Below are positions 39,601-51,064 of a DNA stretch of 64,000 nucleotides, piece after piece. Origin of the DNA: Brugia malayi (lineage: Eukaryota; Nematoda; Chromadorea; Rhabditida; Onchocercidae); the NCBI RefSeq assembly GCF_000002995.4, contig NW_025062478.1, positions 8,408,001 to 8,472,000 of the forward strand, written 5' to 3'. Each line of letters opens with the position of its first letter. Position 1 is the stretch's first letter. The position numbers and the translations under genes are program-made. Under the pieces are notes generated by a model. The model did not search any database and was not told the origin of the DNA. It saw nothing but the letters and a program-made list of their open reading frames with translations.

Positions 39601-42015
39601 CTTTGACATTTTAGAAACAGTTTGACAAGCTAATTGGCCCATATAGAGGATATCAACCATTGCTAGATGCTACTATATCAAACGCATTTGCGACAGCAGC
39701 CTTTCGCTTTGGACATACACTGGTCAATCCGGTCCTTCACAGGTATATATTAATTAATGTAAATGATGGCTTAGAATAGGACTTTTATTTTATTTGAATA
39801 AGGTGGGATTCATATATTTTCAGTCCCAATAATTTTCAAGCAATCAAGATGACACGATGTAATCATTTCTGTATCAGTATACATTAAGCATAAATGAATT
39901 CTTTGCACAAGAAATGTTATTGTCAACGCGAGATTTAGGCCATTATATGTTCTCATTTTGCAATTAATGATAAGTTTTCCAACTTTTCTAAATCGTGTTT
40001 CAGACTTGACGAAAAATTAGCACCAATTAGAGAAGGACATATACCCTTGAGAGATGCATTCTTTGCACCGGAAATGCTATTGTCAACGGGAAGTGTTGAT
40101 CCATATCTGCGTGGTTTATTTGCTACACCAATGAAAAAGCCAATACCGAATGAGTTGCTCAATGATGAACTCACTGAAAATTTATTCAACCAAGCACATG
40201 AAGTAGACAAAATTTTAATTTTCTTATAGCCTAGCTTAAAATATATTGAAATAGACGTTTCCAGGCTATCATTGAAGTCTAGCAATTATTTTATATAACT
40301 TGTGTTAATTTAAAAATGTATAGCTGAAAATCAATTGGTTCTCTTCATCTACGGACTTGATTTTTCAAATCTCTTTAATACAAGAATATAGCTAGTAAAA
40401 GAGGGCTAAGTTGAACAGCCTCAAATTCCAGACAGAAACGGAATACAAATGATTTTTATACAACTGCAGAATGTCATTCGATTGGTCTCACTGACTCTAA
40501 TGATGACCCTATTAATTTCTTGGAATTATGAATTGGAGCTTATGAATTTTAATAGCAATATTTAGAAAGTTTTCATTTTTATAACAAAAATTTTTTATGT
40601 TAGGTTTCATTGGATTTGGCTGCGATTAATATACAACGAGGTCGTGATCACGCTCTTCCCGGGTAAAGAGAGCTCTCATTCATCCAAAATGTACATCTGA
40701 AGCAAAAAATTTGCACTTTTGAGTCATGTTTAAATGAACTATTTTAATGATATACTTAACAACCATATCCTTAAAGGAACTTTCATATTTTTTTAGGTAC
40801 GTTGAATTCCGAAGTTGGTGTAACCTATCACCAGTGGAAAACTGGAATGATTTGAAGAACATAATGCCACGTGATGTTATTTATAAGTTGAAAGATTTAT
40901 ATGGTCATCCAGGTCGAAACTTCTATTATTTATGATTATAGAGAATTTGATTAATTAAGAGAAGCAAACTTTTGAGTTATATATGAATGTGTATGAGAAC
41001 CTCTTCTAAAGATTTGTGTAATTGGTGGTAGAATTAATGAACAGCGCATCTAACCAGGAGAATACATTGTCTCTGTACTTACTAGGCAATATCGACTTGT
41101 TCGCTGGTGGTATTGCGGAGGAACGACTCGATGGAGCACTTATTGGTCCAACATTTTCATGTATCATTGCTGAACAATTTAGGCGCGTACGTGATGGTGA
41201 TAGATTTTGGTTCGTTAAATTTTTAAATAGACTTTAATTTCATGGATCTTATCATTTACTTCAGTACTGAATTACAGAAAAGTAAGCTACAGCTTCTAGG
41301 TATGAAAAAGAGGGTGTATTCAACGAAGCTCAAAGGGAAGAGATAAAAAAAGTATCATTGGGTCGAATTATTTGTGACAATGCTGATAACATCAGTAATA
41401 TACAGGTAAGCACTATTCATATACTTTAGTCATTTTTCCTGTCCATTATTTTCTTTATCACTAATCTGCAATTACATATTACAACATGCAGGCTCTGGAA
41501 CTAATAGATTCCGGATTGCATCAGTCGGTTATTCAAGACAAATAAATGAAAAGCAAGTTCCACTCATCCTCATTAGGTTGTGGAGTGAATGTCTGCTTTT
41601 ATGATTCCGATAACTGATATCTATCCATAGTTACCACTAGAATACACTTACCACCTTTCAAAACTTTTTAAAGTTTTTTTCACGTTCCTGGTTCATTTGG
41701 GGTTTTTTTTAGAATGACGTTTTCGTGTTTGTCGGCAGATATCCTCAATCCTACAAGTCTTGTGTAAATATCCCAAAACTGAATTTAAGACCATGGCAAT
41801 TTTGTTGTCATCATTCATGTCCGATAGGAAATAACCGATACAGACGAATACATAAGTTACGGCAAGTCACTTTTTTCTAATTACGATAATATACTGCAAC
41901 TAAAACTTTTTGCTTCAAAATTAAAAAAATCGCTCATTTACCTATTTCTTGTAGAAAGCGTGATATTAATCAATGGAATAATCCAAAAACGTGGCACGAC
42001 TCAATGGATGGTTGA
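33623..42015 (+). CDS. Peroxidasin (extracellular-matrix haem peroxidase)
   Basis: 26 exons in phase give 1226 residues: 33623-33910, 34022-34308, 34866-35060, 35143-35165, 35475-35535, 35613-35724, 35855-35988, 36125-36347, 36440-36642, 36778-36935, 37255-37408, 37707-37884, 37955-38027, 38115-38253, 38412-38517, 38591-38685, 38979-39114, 39267-39446, 39615-39742, 40004-40202, 40604-40662, 40797-40912, 41086-41209, 41300-41405, 41713-41855, 41955-42015. Order: signal peptide (1-18), LRR with cysteine caps (CPERCLC and CDCRW), a degenerate first Ig, two clear Ig domains ([24 protein letters not shown]), then peroxidase. Catalytic features: distal His in DHDLD (H698), [13 protein letters not shown] arginine region, proximal His in [10 protein letters not shown] (about H949). 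The enzyme makes hypobromous acid that crosslinks collagen IV. Compared with human PXDN it has fewer Ig domains and no C-terminal VWC domain. The third exon appears to follow a GG rather than AG acceptor. Confidence 0.93.
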
Positions 42016-42990
42016 GAATAATGAAGACATTGCGCCATATTCTTATTAACAGTTAATGCTATGTGTGTACATGGGAGTACTCCCTCAATTTTAATGTTTC
42101 AAAAAATTCCTAGAATTTTAACAAAGCAATATTTCACCCATAACTAGCAAAGTATAGTAAATTTATCAGAATCGACATCTGTATCGATGAAAAAAATCTG
42201 AAAGTCAATAATCCGTCCCACCGAAAAATCCACCCGAAATTTTTAGAGTTGACGCAAATTCTTCCCTGCTAACAATTGTGACTACCAAAATTTGCTTCTC
42301 GTTCTGAAATCTGTAAAAAACATACAAATCTCTTGACAGTTTACTGATTAAGCCAAAATTTATTAATCCATTGCCCAAGCTTTCTCTGAATTCTATGCAA
42401 AGGTGAGAAAATTTTTATTTGTGGAACTTTACATTTAATAATACTCCTCCAATAAATATATTCCTTTGCTAATAACAACTGACTACGTGGCCAGGGATAT
42501 TATGTACAAGAGATATAGTATCCATGCAACACAACGAAAAAATGTTGAGATCATTAATGAGATACATTTATGACACCTTGGTCTACACAGTGTGAAATTT
42601 AAATTCACTTCGATGGTGAATCGGTGGTGAAATCATACAAGACGATGATCGATAAGGAACATCTCAGTGATATGTGAAAATTTAAAAATCCAATTATAAA
42701 GATGTTAAATATTAGCTTCCGTGCAAAAAAAAACTTTAACACTTTTTGAGTAAATTAAGATGAAGTGAATCCTATGCACTTTACATCACCAAAGTATCAG
42801 AATTCAAAAAAAGTTTAAAAAAAAGAAAAAAAAAAAAACTGCTCTGAGAGAAATACCTTCAGCTTCGACAGAATGCTCTAGAAATTATGAAGGATTTATG
42901 TCAAAATATCTAGAATAATACTAACAAAATTAGATTTCTATAGAATAGAAAGTTTCACTGTAAGGAAAAAAGCTAAGCAGGAAATCCACT
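42016..42990. other. Gap between converging peroxidasin and PLD3-like genes
   Basis: Tail-to-tail gene ends. It should contain both 3' UTRs. It is AT-rich with A-tracts near 42820-42840. I see no exon. Confidence 0.5.
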
Positions 42991-43980
42991 TTATAAAAAT
43001 TCCCTAACAGTTTTAGCGTATTTGGACGCCCAATCTCTCACGAAAATCTCATTTAACAAATTAACATGTGTTGACGAGATAAAAGAAATTCCAACACCAG
43101 CAGTATTGATAAAGTAGTCGCCCGCCCAGTTTGATGTACCTGAAAAGTTGCTGTAGAGTTGACTTATACATGACCTAATTTTCTCAAATACAATTCAAGT
43201 GGAGGGACCATCAAAACAAACAATTTAAAGGAACTAACCAAAATAGGCGATCTTCTCCGTAACCATGAATTTATTATGATTAACAAGAGTGTGCGGGATT
43301 TCTTCGCGGGATGGATCCACTGGAATGGTAAATAGCTTCTGAAAAATTTTTTGAATTTGAAATAATGAAGAAATACGTTAAAGGAATAGAGCTAAGGATT
43401 ATTAGTGCAATCTTTCACAAAAAGATTTAAGAAAATTTCAAAAAAGATGACGCGATCTTTAACTATTTAACCATCAGCAAATGCAGATCCCAATGCTGAA
43501 ACTAGAATCATATTTCCTTTTGGTAAAATGCAAATCGAACCAATTATAACTAAAATGGAGATATAGCTAAACAAACTTAAAGTTAATAACTTTGCTAAAT
43601 ATGCTTACTACTTCGATTTTTCCAGAATGGTTTGCTTTTTTAGGTATACCATCATTAATTTCTAGCAATGATTTCAAGAAATAAATCATTTCGGGTCGGG
43701 AATATTTCCAGTGGCTCACCAGTAACCGAACATTCACTCCACGATAAGCTGTTGCACGTATTGCATTATCTAACTTTGGCCAATATCTGCAAAATTAAAT
43801 TTACGGAATAGAACGAGTGCGAGCAATAAGAATTTCACCGTAAAAGTATTAAGTGCCTCACTAATATCAAATGACGAATTATCCATCTTTAATTTATAAT
43901 ATAACTGCTTCAGTATCACTGAATTTAAAATACTTTGTCTTTTACACGTTACTAGCAGATAAAGACAGAAGAAATTGCAC

Positions 43981-44012
<32 letters not shown>

Positions 44013-47000
44013 TTCACTACTATTGAAAAGCATTGAAATAAAATTAAACTAGTAATCACCTCCATACAATCCTAACATTTACTTCTCATTTCACTTGTTT
44101 TCTCTCTACGAAGAACTTCTAGATGAATTGCGAACTGTACTCATTCTTCATTCAAACATTACATTATACAAAGATATATTAAAAGTTGATACTACAAAAC
44201 TCTCAATAAGGAAGAGAATGGCAGCGGTTTTGAGTAAACAGATATACAAATGCATGCAAAAATGGCTCTTGCCATAATGTGCTTCATAACTAAAATTCAT
44301 TATCGATAAGCAGAACTATAAGTGTTGAAACTTAGAAACCAACGTGTTATTATTAGAAGTTCTATAAATAGTTGCAGGCATATAATCCATCACTGATATA
44401 TGGACAAATTCATGTGCATTATCCATGACTGCAACGATTGCATCACTATCATCTTCACGTCCTTTTGCATTGAATTGAGGAGGAGAACTCTGAATACGAA
44501 ACTATTCGTTATAAAAATTGCTTCTCTCGCAAATTAATTTCCCAAATAAAAAATATTCTTTTTTTTTTCATACAGAAATAAGCAAAAGACAAGCTGGTAA
44601 GACCGTGTGCCTAAAATCTGAATTCCTAAGACTCTAAAACAAAGTTCAAAAAAAAGCGGAAGCATACAATAATAATAAGCAAGATTAGAGCCATTTTTAT
44701 GATTCTAACAAAAATGCAGTTAAAGTCTCTTTCAAAAGAGACGATATCATACTAAAGATGAATAACTTAACAGTTAACAGAACGACAATGAGAAAGCATA
44801 CCGATATGAACACACTAGCGTCTTTAGCACTAAGAAGTTTAAGTGGATGTGAAAAATTGAAATAAGTTCTTAAATTCAATGGCCATTTATATGGAATTTT
44901 TGCTCCTCTAACTCCGAGGCGCCAATAAATATTGAAAATTTTATATAAATCATTTGCTATGCAAGTACAATTCCAAATAACAATGCCTAGTTCTTTGACC
45001 TGAAAAAAAATTTTTTTCTATCGGAATCGTTAACATTACTTTCTTGAATAGGTTCAAGATAGAAGATTACCATATTTTTTGACTCTGAACTAAAATAACC
45101 ACAAATGACAAAGGATATTATTAAAATTACAGTAATGTACCTCTGTGAGAGATTTCCAATCCATATTAGCTGATCCAATGTAAACATGCCGAGAATCTAC
45201 AATCCAAAATTTGGTATGAAGAATCCCATTACCATCCATCAGTTCCGGCATATCCACATTCCGAACAGTTGCATAACCCACAAAAAAGAGACGAAGACTG
45301 CCGAATTTGTTCAACAATTCAATGATATAGAGTGAGTGATAACCAGCGGAATGTGCGCATCAGACAATTTTATGATAATAGCGAAATGTGCGCAAAGCAG
45401 CAGACAACTTAGTCACATAGGAAAATCTCGAAATACTAATACAATAACTGTTCCCTTTATTAACCAACTGGTATACACTATCGGCAAATGTTACCTATTC
45501 TGACTTTCTAATCGGAATTTTATGACATGTCACTGTTACATGTAATGGAGAAGATATCGTTCATTCAGGCCAGATGGTGTCAGATTTTTTATAAGGATAA
45601 AGATTTATAAACGAGGGATTTGAAGCAAGAAAAAAGATTTTACATATTTGGAATGCAGATCACGAATATGGAGTTTTGGATGCAATCCAAATTCAATGGT
45701 TAAGCTTCCAATGTTTGTAACGAAAATGTCAATGTACAGATGAGCACTTAAGTCTTACCATTCTCAGCAAAATATTTCGAATCGAGTTGTGGAAATATTG
45801 TGGTTGGTTGATTTTGTGCTATTCGTATCTATAACAGATAGGAAGAGCTATTTTCACTAATACAGATTCCAATAATTAAAGACGAAGTAAATGTTGAAAG
45901 TTACCAAAGTGTGGAAAGAAAAAAATACTATTCCAAAAAGCATAAAATTAAAACTTCAGTTTATGAAAACGAAAAACAGCTAACCCGCACACCACGCTCA
46001 GCAGATGCAATAAATCTTTCGAATGTATCATTTCCCTGCAAAACAAGAAATTCGCAAACAATAGTAAAGTACAGCTCTATGGACTGTTTACAATACCCAT
46101 CCTCTCATTATGTGTCCTAAATATCTCGTCATCACATAAAAGAATCCATCATTTGGTCTCGCGTTCCCTTATCATTCCCTTTCAACCTACCAAGTTAAGT
46201 ATAACAATGCCTATGTAATTTGGTAGGACATAAGCATATATTTTTAAAGTCCTGCAATGCTAAGAAATCTATTTTCTAAGTCATTTGAGATAAGAAAGTG
46301 TTTGATCCCTTAAATGCAATATCATGGATATTTATTTGACAATGGAAAAATTCAGTTATGCACAAGAGAAACAGAAAAAATTTCTAATTAACTCGAGTAG
46401 TTGGAGAATATTTCAGGAATTTCTGTATGGTGTACACAATTGCAATTACCTGCCAAGAAGTCGAATGTGCTACAGGATCACGGAGATTCCAATAGAAGGA
46501 CGCAACATCAATTGAAACTTGTGCATCATCCAACAATTTTTTCCAGACTTCGTATGTTGATAAACTCGTAAGGCTACTATTGTCAAAAATCAAAATCGAT
46601 GGTATAGTTTCAACCAACTGCATTCTGAATTGATCTATTGATTAAGAATGTAGACTGTCAACTAATAAATATTCTTAACATCCTTCTCTCTAGAAACGAA
46701 GTGAAGTAAAACGGATTTTAGAAATTAAATAAGAATGCAAACACAGTTGGAAAGCGAGTCAAAGAATATACGGACTGATGTTTGATAATCATAACTCAGA
46801 AGCTCACTATTCCTTGATTGTTTGGAAATTATAGCAAAATGATTAGTGCCTACTACCAGTGATCTGAAGCTAAACTAACATTAATAAAGAGTAATGATTC
46901 TCATTAGGAAGTCTTCTGATGCACTATGGCTCTTCCAATTCATCGGTAAAGATGTTTTAGCATTAGTATTTTAAAGCTTTACTTAGATAAGCGATCAAAT

Positions 47001-47741
47001 TGATTGTGATCTTCCATTCGGCAGTCCATTTCACAATCCTTCATTAATTTACTAATCACCCTTAACTAGCAGTTCCATAACAACTAGAGATGGACTTATC
47101 AAAAATACAAAAACTTAAAAAGAAACAAGCCTGCATTGATCGGTACAATAACCATTCCGGTCGTAACGAACAGATCCCGTATCAAAGCCGTCTTCATTGA
47201 ATAATGGGAAAAACACAATTAAAAAAATAAATAATGATATAATCGATACCGGAACGCATGCTGGTTTAATGATACTATGTTGACAACATTGTTCACTTTC
47301 TTCCTAAAAAGTCAAAAGGATTTATTCCTGAACATAATCTGAAAGACGACTTCATTATCGGAAGTAAACATGAGCGCAATCAATTACTAAATTATCCTCC
47401 TGAATTAACATGGCCCATTATTAATTAAAGCTTACAGATTCAGTTGTATAAAGCGCAATACACAAAAACAAATCTAAATCAACTGCTTAATCTAAATTAA
47501 TTTGATGTACAAACTACCTATACATAATTCAGAAAGTGTAGATATGATATTTGACCACAACAGGTTGCACAAATTTTCTATAACTGATAAGTAAAATCGA
47601 GGAAATCAAACTGACGGTCAAGAATAAACAAGTCCTTATTCGAACATCAGAAATGTTATTAGTGTAGAAATGATGACAGACCTTTTCCAGAGCATATGAA
47701 TTTATCTTTGTGTCGAATAGATCCATCTCAAAATTGGTCAT
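42991..47741 (-). CDS. PLD3/PLD4-like phospholipase D family protein
   Basis: Eleven exons join to 469 residues (human PLD3 has 490): 47682-47741, 47131-47303, 46474-46624, 45985-46035, 45759-45828, 45141-45277, 44802-44999, 44344-44489, 43612-43786, 43239-43338, 42991-43139. It is a type II membrane protein: cytoplasmic start, one membrane helix (about 35-55), then a luminal domain starting with a CxDQC motif. First HKD motif: H189, K191, D196 in HTKFWIVD followed by GSANMDW. Second: H408, K410 and Glu415 in HNKFMVTE followed by GTSNWAG; Glu in place of Asp is normal for PLD3. Human PLD3 and PLD4 are endolysosomal 5' exonucleases on single-stranded nucleic acid, so nuclease activity is more likely than lipase. 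Two junctions look non-standard: a GC donor after 47131 and a GG acceptor before 45277; both are required by phase and by the family pattern. Confidence 0.9.
43981..44006. repeat. Poly-A tract in PLD3-like intron
   Basis: About 26 uninterrupted A on the + strand in an intron. It has no gene of its own; the open frames crossing it are artefacts. Confidence 0.85.
45345..45410. repeat. 35-base imperfect tandem repeat in PLD3-like intron
   Basis: AGCGGAATGTGCGCA (45345) recurs as AGCGAAATGTGCGCA (45380), and each copy is followed by CAGACAA after variable bases. It lies in the intron just upstream of the exon with the odd GG acceptor. Confidence 0.7.
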
Positions 47742-50680
47742 ATCAGCACGACCATCTTGAGTCTGAAATTTGATTTTTACAAATGATTTTACGAACGCAC
47801 ATAAGTGAACCTTCACCACATTCTATAACTTTATGTGCTAATTCTTCGCTTACGTACACTACAATGTAGGGAAATATTTTTCATGCTGTAAACTATATGC
47901 TATCTCAATTTGCTTTCGTTTTTGTAATTTACCGATCATTTTACAACATGAAGTTTACATAATATGTAATTAAGTTCTTTTGAATTATCTTCTACCAGAA
48001 AATAAGACTGTGGTTATGTAGAGTGAATAATGTATCATTTTGATGAGTGTTGTAATTAGAAGCCTACTCATATCTTCCTATCAAAATGTTGAAGTATAAA
48101 CAATTACTTTTCAAGAATCTTGGAGAAGTACTAGAAAACTAAAACTAAAAGGAAGAAAGATAAATCTTCTGCCAAAAGTATCCAAATGTCTGATAATCAG
48201 TAGTCTTGATAGAGTGAATGAAAGTTGCAAGAAGAGAACTGAAGCCTTCTCATATTCTACTTGCAAAATGCAACAGTTCTGTGCAAGTTCTATTCAAGAC
48301 ATGCACACAAAAATGAAAATGGAAAAATGAGAAAAGAAGGATTCACCTCTCCGATAGGTATCATCGCAACCACCAATACATTCACTCACTCCGCGACCCT
48401 TCTTACCTCATTCAATAACGCAAGTATTCATACTACGGCGCAAATATGTACATGTTGCATTGTTGTTGTATATGTCTGTCTCTCTCTCTCTCTCTCTCTG
48501 CATCTTCTAGATGTGACAGAGGAGACAAGAGAATCACAACAGAGCTGGAGAGGGTCTGCGCAGATGTCTTCAGGGTGAGGTAAGAAATGGCAGGGTTGCT
48601 AGAAAGAGAGAAAGTTTATTGCCATATGATCGATTTAGTCTCCGGTACTTTAATTGGAATCGAATTACTAATTTACATAAAAGTTGTGATGAGACAAATT
48701 TGCTTTGGAATTGAAGTAATAGTTAGACAATGTTTAAAACTGGAATTTAGGTGGTGAAGATAAGTCAACAATAATAAGTCGTCGTCCAATATAAACAATT
48801 ACATTCAACACAGAAAGTTTTTGAAATGTCATATGAAATATCTCCATAGCACTTTCCACTGCAAATAGCCAAGCATTACAAATAATAATCAGAGCCAAGG
48901 AGTCATTTGTGTCGGATACCTTGTATATGTATGGCAGTATGTCTTACGTATGTCAGTGTAATGCTTTCAAGAAATGTACTGAAACATTTGCAGCAAAACA
49001 TAAGTGTCACAGTGTATATAAAACATTGCTAATGATTCATCAAACCTGACATAAATTCACTGGTTCAGGAAATTCAAGAAGTTTCCTAGTAATTAATCTT
49101 AATAGAATTCAAATTTAATAAAGTGTCATTCTATTAAAACGCTCAATAAATTTCATAAAAGTTCCGACGAAAATTACTGGAATAAAAAAATGACTTACAG
49201 TATTGGTAACGATGATTGCTTCCATCACTTACTTAAATCAAAAAAGTAAGCCTAAATTGTCATCCACGTTGTATCTATCCTCAAAATCAAGTGCTCAATA
49301 CTGAATAAATTCTTAAAACATATATCAATCCCAAGAGCAGTCAATATATATATATATATATATGATTTTAAAAACACAATGCTTATTGCTTTTTGATAAA
49401 AAATTTAGTTAAATAAGTAAATCTCAGGTGAACTGTTCATATGTTCTGTTCTAAAATTACATTTTGATCGTTCTACGACATCATTTCTATCAGGGATGAT
49501 ATATATATATATATTGCATTACGATGAGGTTAACAAATCTCACCGAAATATAAAAAACTTCATTAACAAATTACTTTACTCCTCTAACAACTCAATGTTT
49601 TATTTCAAAAAGAAAAAAATACTTGAAGTATGTAGGTGAGACGTTATTTCATATTTTATTAGACTATAATCTAAATACCAAGGCAGTAATAACCATAACA
49701 ACGGATAGAGCACCTGACAGAAATCAATAAGCAAGATTAAATTCACACAATCAACTTTTCAAAGCACGATTAAATTTACATAGTAATGTTAATCATCTTT
49801 TATAATATCCATGGAAATTCTAAAGAAATGCCAATATGTTCAGTTAAGTTTAATTATAGCATAGTCCCATCAACAAATGTGCTACGCATACAAAAGTAAT
49901 GCAATCAGGATTATGGCATTCAATTGCATCACTTTGGTAATAACAGTGAAACTGAAGATACACTTTTTTATCTACTGGATCGATTATCAATGGTCAAATT
50001 TATAATTTTTAGAACTCTAACATACTTAAAAATTATATAACCAAAAATATCCGTCCAAGAAACAGTGTTTGTAACACTTTTCTGAATGCAACAACTTAAT
50101 GAACAAAGCATACATTTGTTTTTGTTCCTTTATTCGTTCGTAATAACGGATTCCACTGCAAATTCTCTACTAATTTGTAATTTCACTAAATAAATCTACA
50201 AGCCTATTCATAACTAACAGTAAGCCCTCGGATAACTTTGCTGGGACTTCTCCGGCAATCGTAATAGTGAATTAACGAATAATAGAAGTTTCATGATAGA
50301 ATAAAATGGTTCTTATTAAAGAACAACTAACATATATCTGCCACTTAGTTCATAAAAAAATGATAGATGTCACTTATTTGATCAAAGAAAACGACAGGTG
50401 GACAATTTTTTTTGACAAAAATGTACAATCGCATGTTTCTTTTCCATCCTTCCAATTATGTAGTGCAAACTCCCAGCGGCGACAAATATTCATTATAGAG
50501 TTATATAATGTTATAACTTGAAATTTCTGATATCATTTATTCCCCGGTAGAACAACAATGGAATGATCATTTTCAAATGAAATAACCAGTGAAAATAGTA
50601 TAAAATGACTCCAGTCAAAACAACTATGCAAAACATGTTAATAAGAGTTCTAATAACACTACCGTAACTTGTAAAGATAT
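47742..50680. other. Intergenic region with microsatellites
   Basis: No exon chain found upstream of the PLD3-like start. A (TC)n tract lies at about 48477-48499 and (TA)n tracts at about 49345-49363 and 49500-49514. Short open frames do not have partner exons. A splice-flanked stretch at about 49190-49220 (-) is too weak to call. Confidence 0.4.
48477..48499. repeat. (TC)n microsatellite
   Basis: About eleven TC units, preceded by ATGTCTG and followed by GCATCTTC. Confidence 0.85.
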
Positions 50681-51064
50681 TCATATGCTGATAATCTGCT
50701 TTTAAAAAAGTACAGATGATAAATGTCGTCACAGAGTAGCCATTTTAGTGACACTCTACTTCATAAAAACCTTAATTACCATATGTTAAAAACGCTATAC
50801 TTCATGCACTAATTCGCTCAGTGTATTCCAGCTCTCTTCGAGTAGTTCAACTGTGGTGCACATGCAAAAACCAGTTGTGTAAGAAAACATATATGTATGC
50901 TAATCCATGCCGAGATCGACCAGAACCTGTTTGTTTTCATAATTCTCACCATTTAAATTACTAAATGGGTAAACTAACCTCCCAAATTGTTGTCATCCCA
51001 CACCCAGTATTTCGATTTCTTTTGCACAGCCAACGGATCAGTACGATTCAGTTTTGTTGCATCA
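50681..51064 (-). CDS. Partial unidentified gene, three 3' exons
   Basis: Three minus-strand blocks with fitting splice sites and phase: 50979-51064 (donor GTTAGT, acceptor ATTCAG), 50801-50850 (donor GTATAG, acceptor CACCACAG) and 50681-50695, which adds ISI-type residues and a TGA. They read DATKLNRTDPLAVQKKSKYW then VWDDNNLGVELLEESWNTLS then ELVHEIISI. I do not recognise the family. The composition (WVWDD, LLEESWNTLSELV helix) is protein-like and unlike the surrounding DNA. The first block begins with one base of a split codon, so at least one more exon lies upstream. A splice-flanked block at 51275-51321 (donor GTGAGA, acceptor GTTTAG) is a candidate, but its most protein-like frame (GVANFADGSYKFQYK) does not fit the phase. 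Confidence 0.4.

Noticed and set aside
49180..49250. Minus-strand ATG block with a GTAAGT donor
   Set aside because: Only nine codons and no exon to join; insufficient evidence.
50161..50280. Minus-strand stretch reading VPAKLSEGLLLVMNRLVDLF before a stop
   Set aside because: It looks helical, but its only acceptor gives the wrong phase for the neighbouring unidentified gene.
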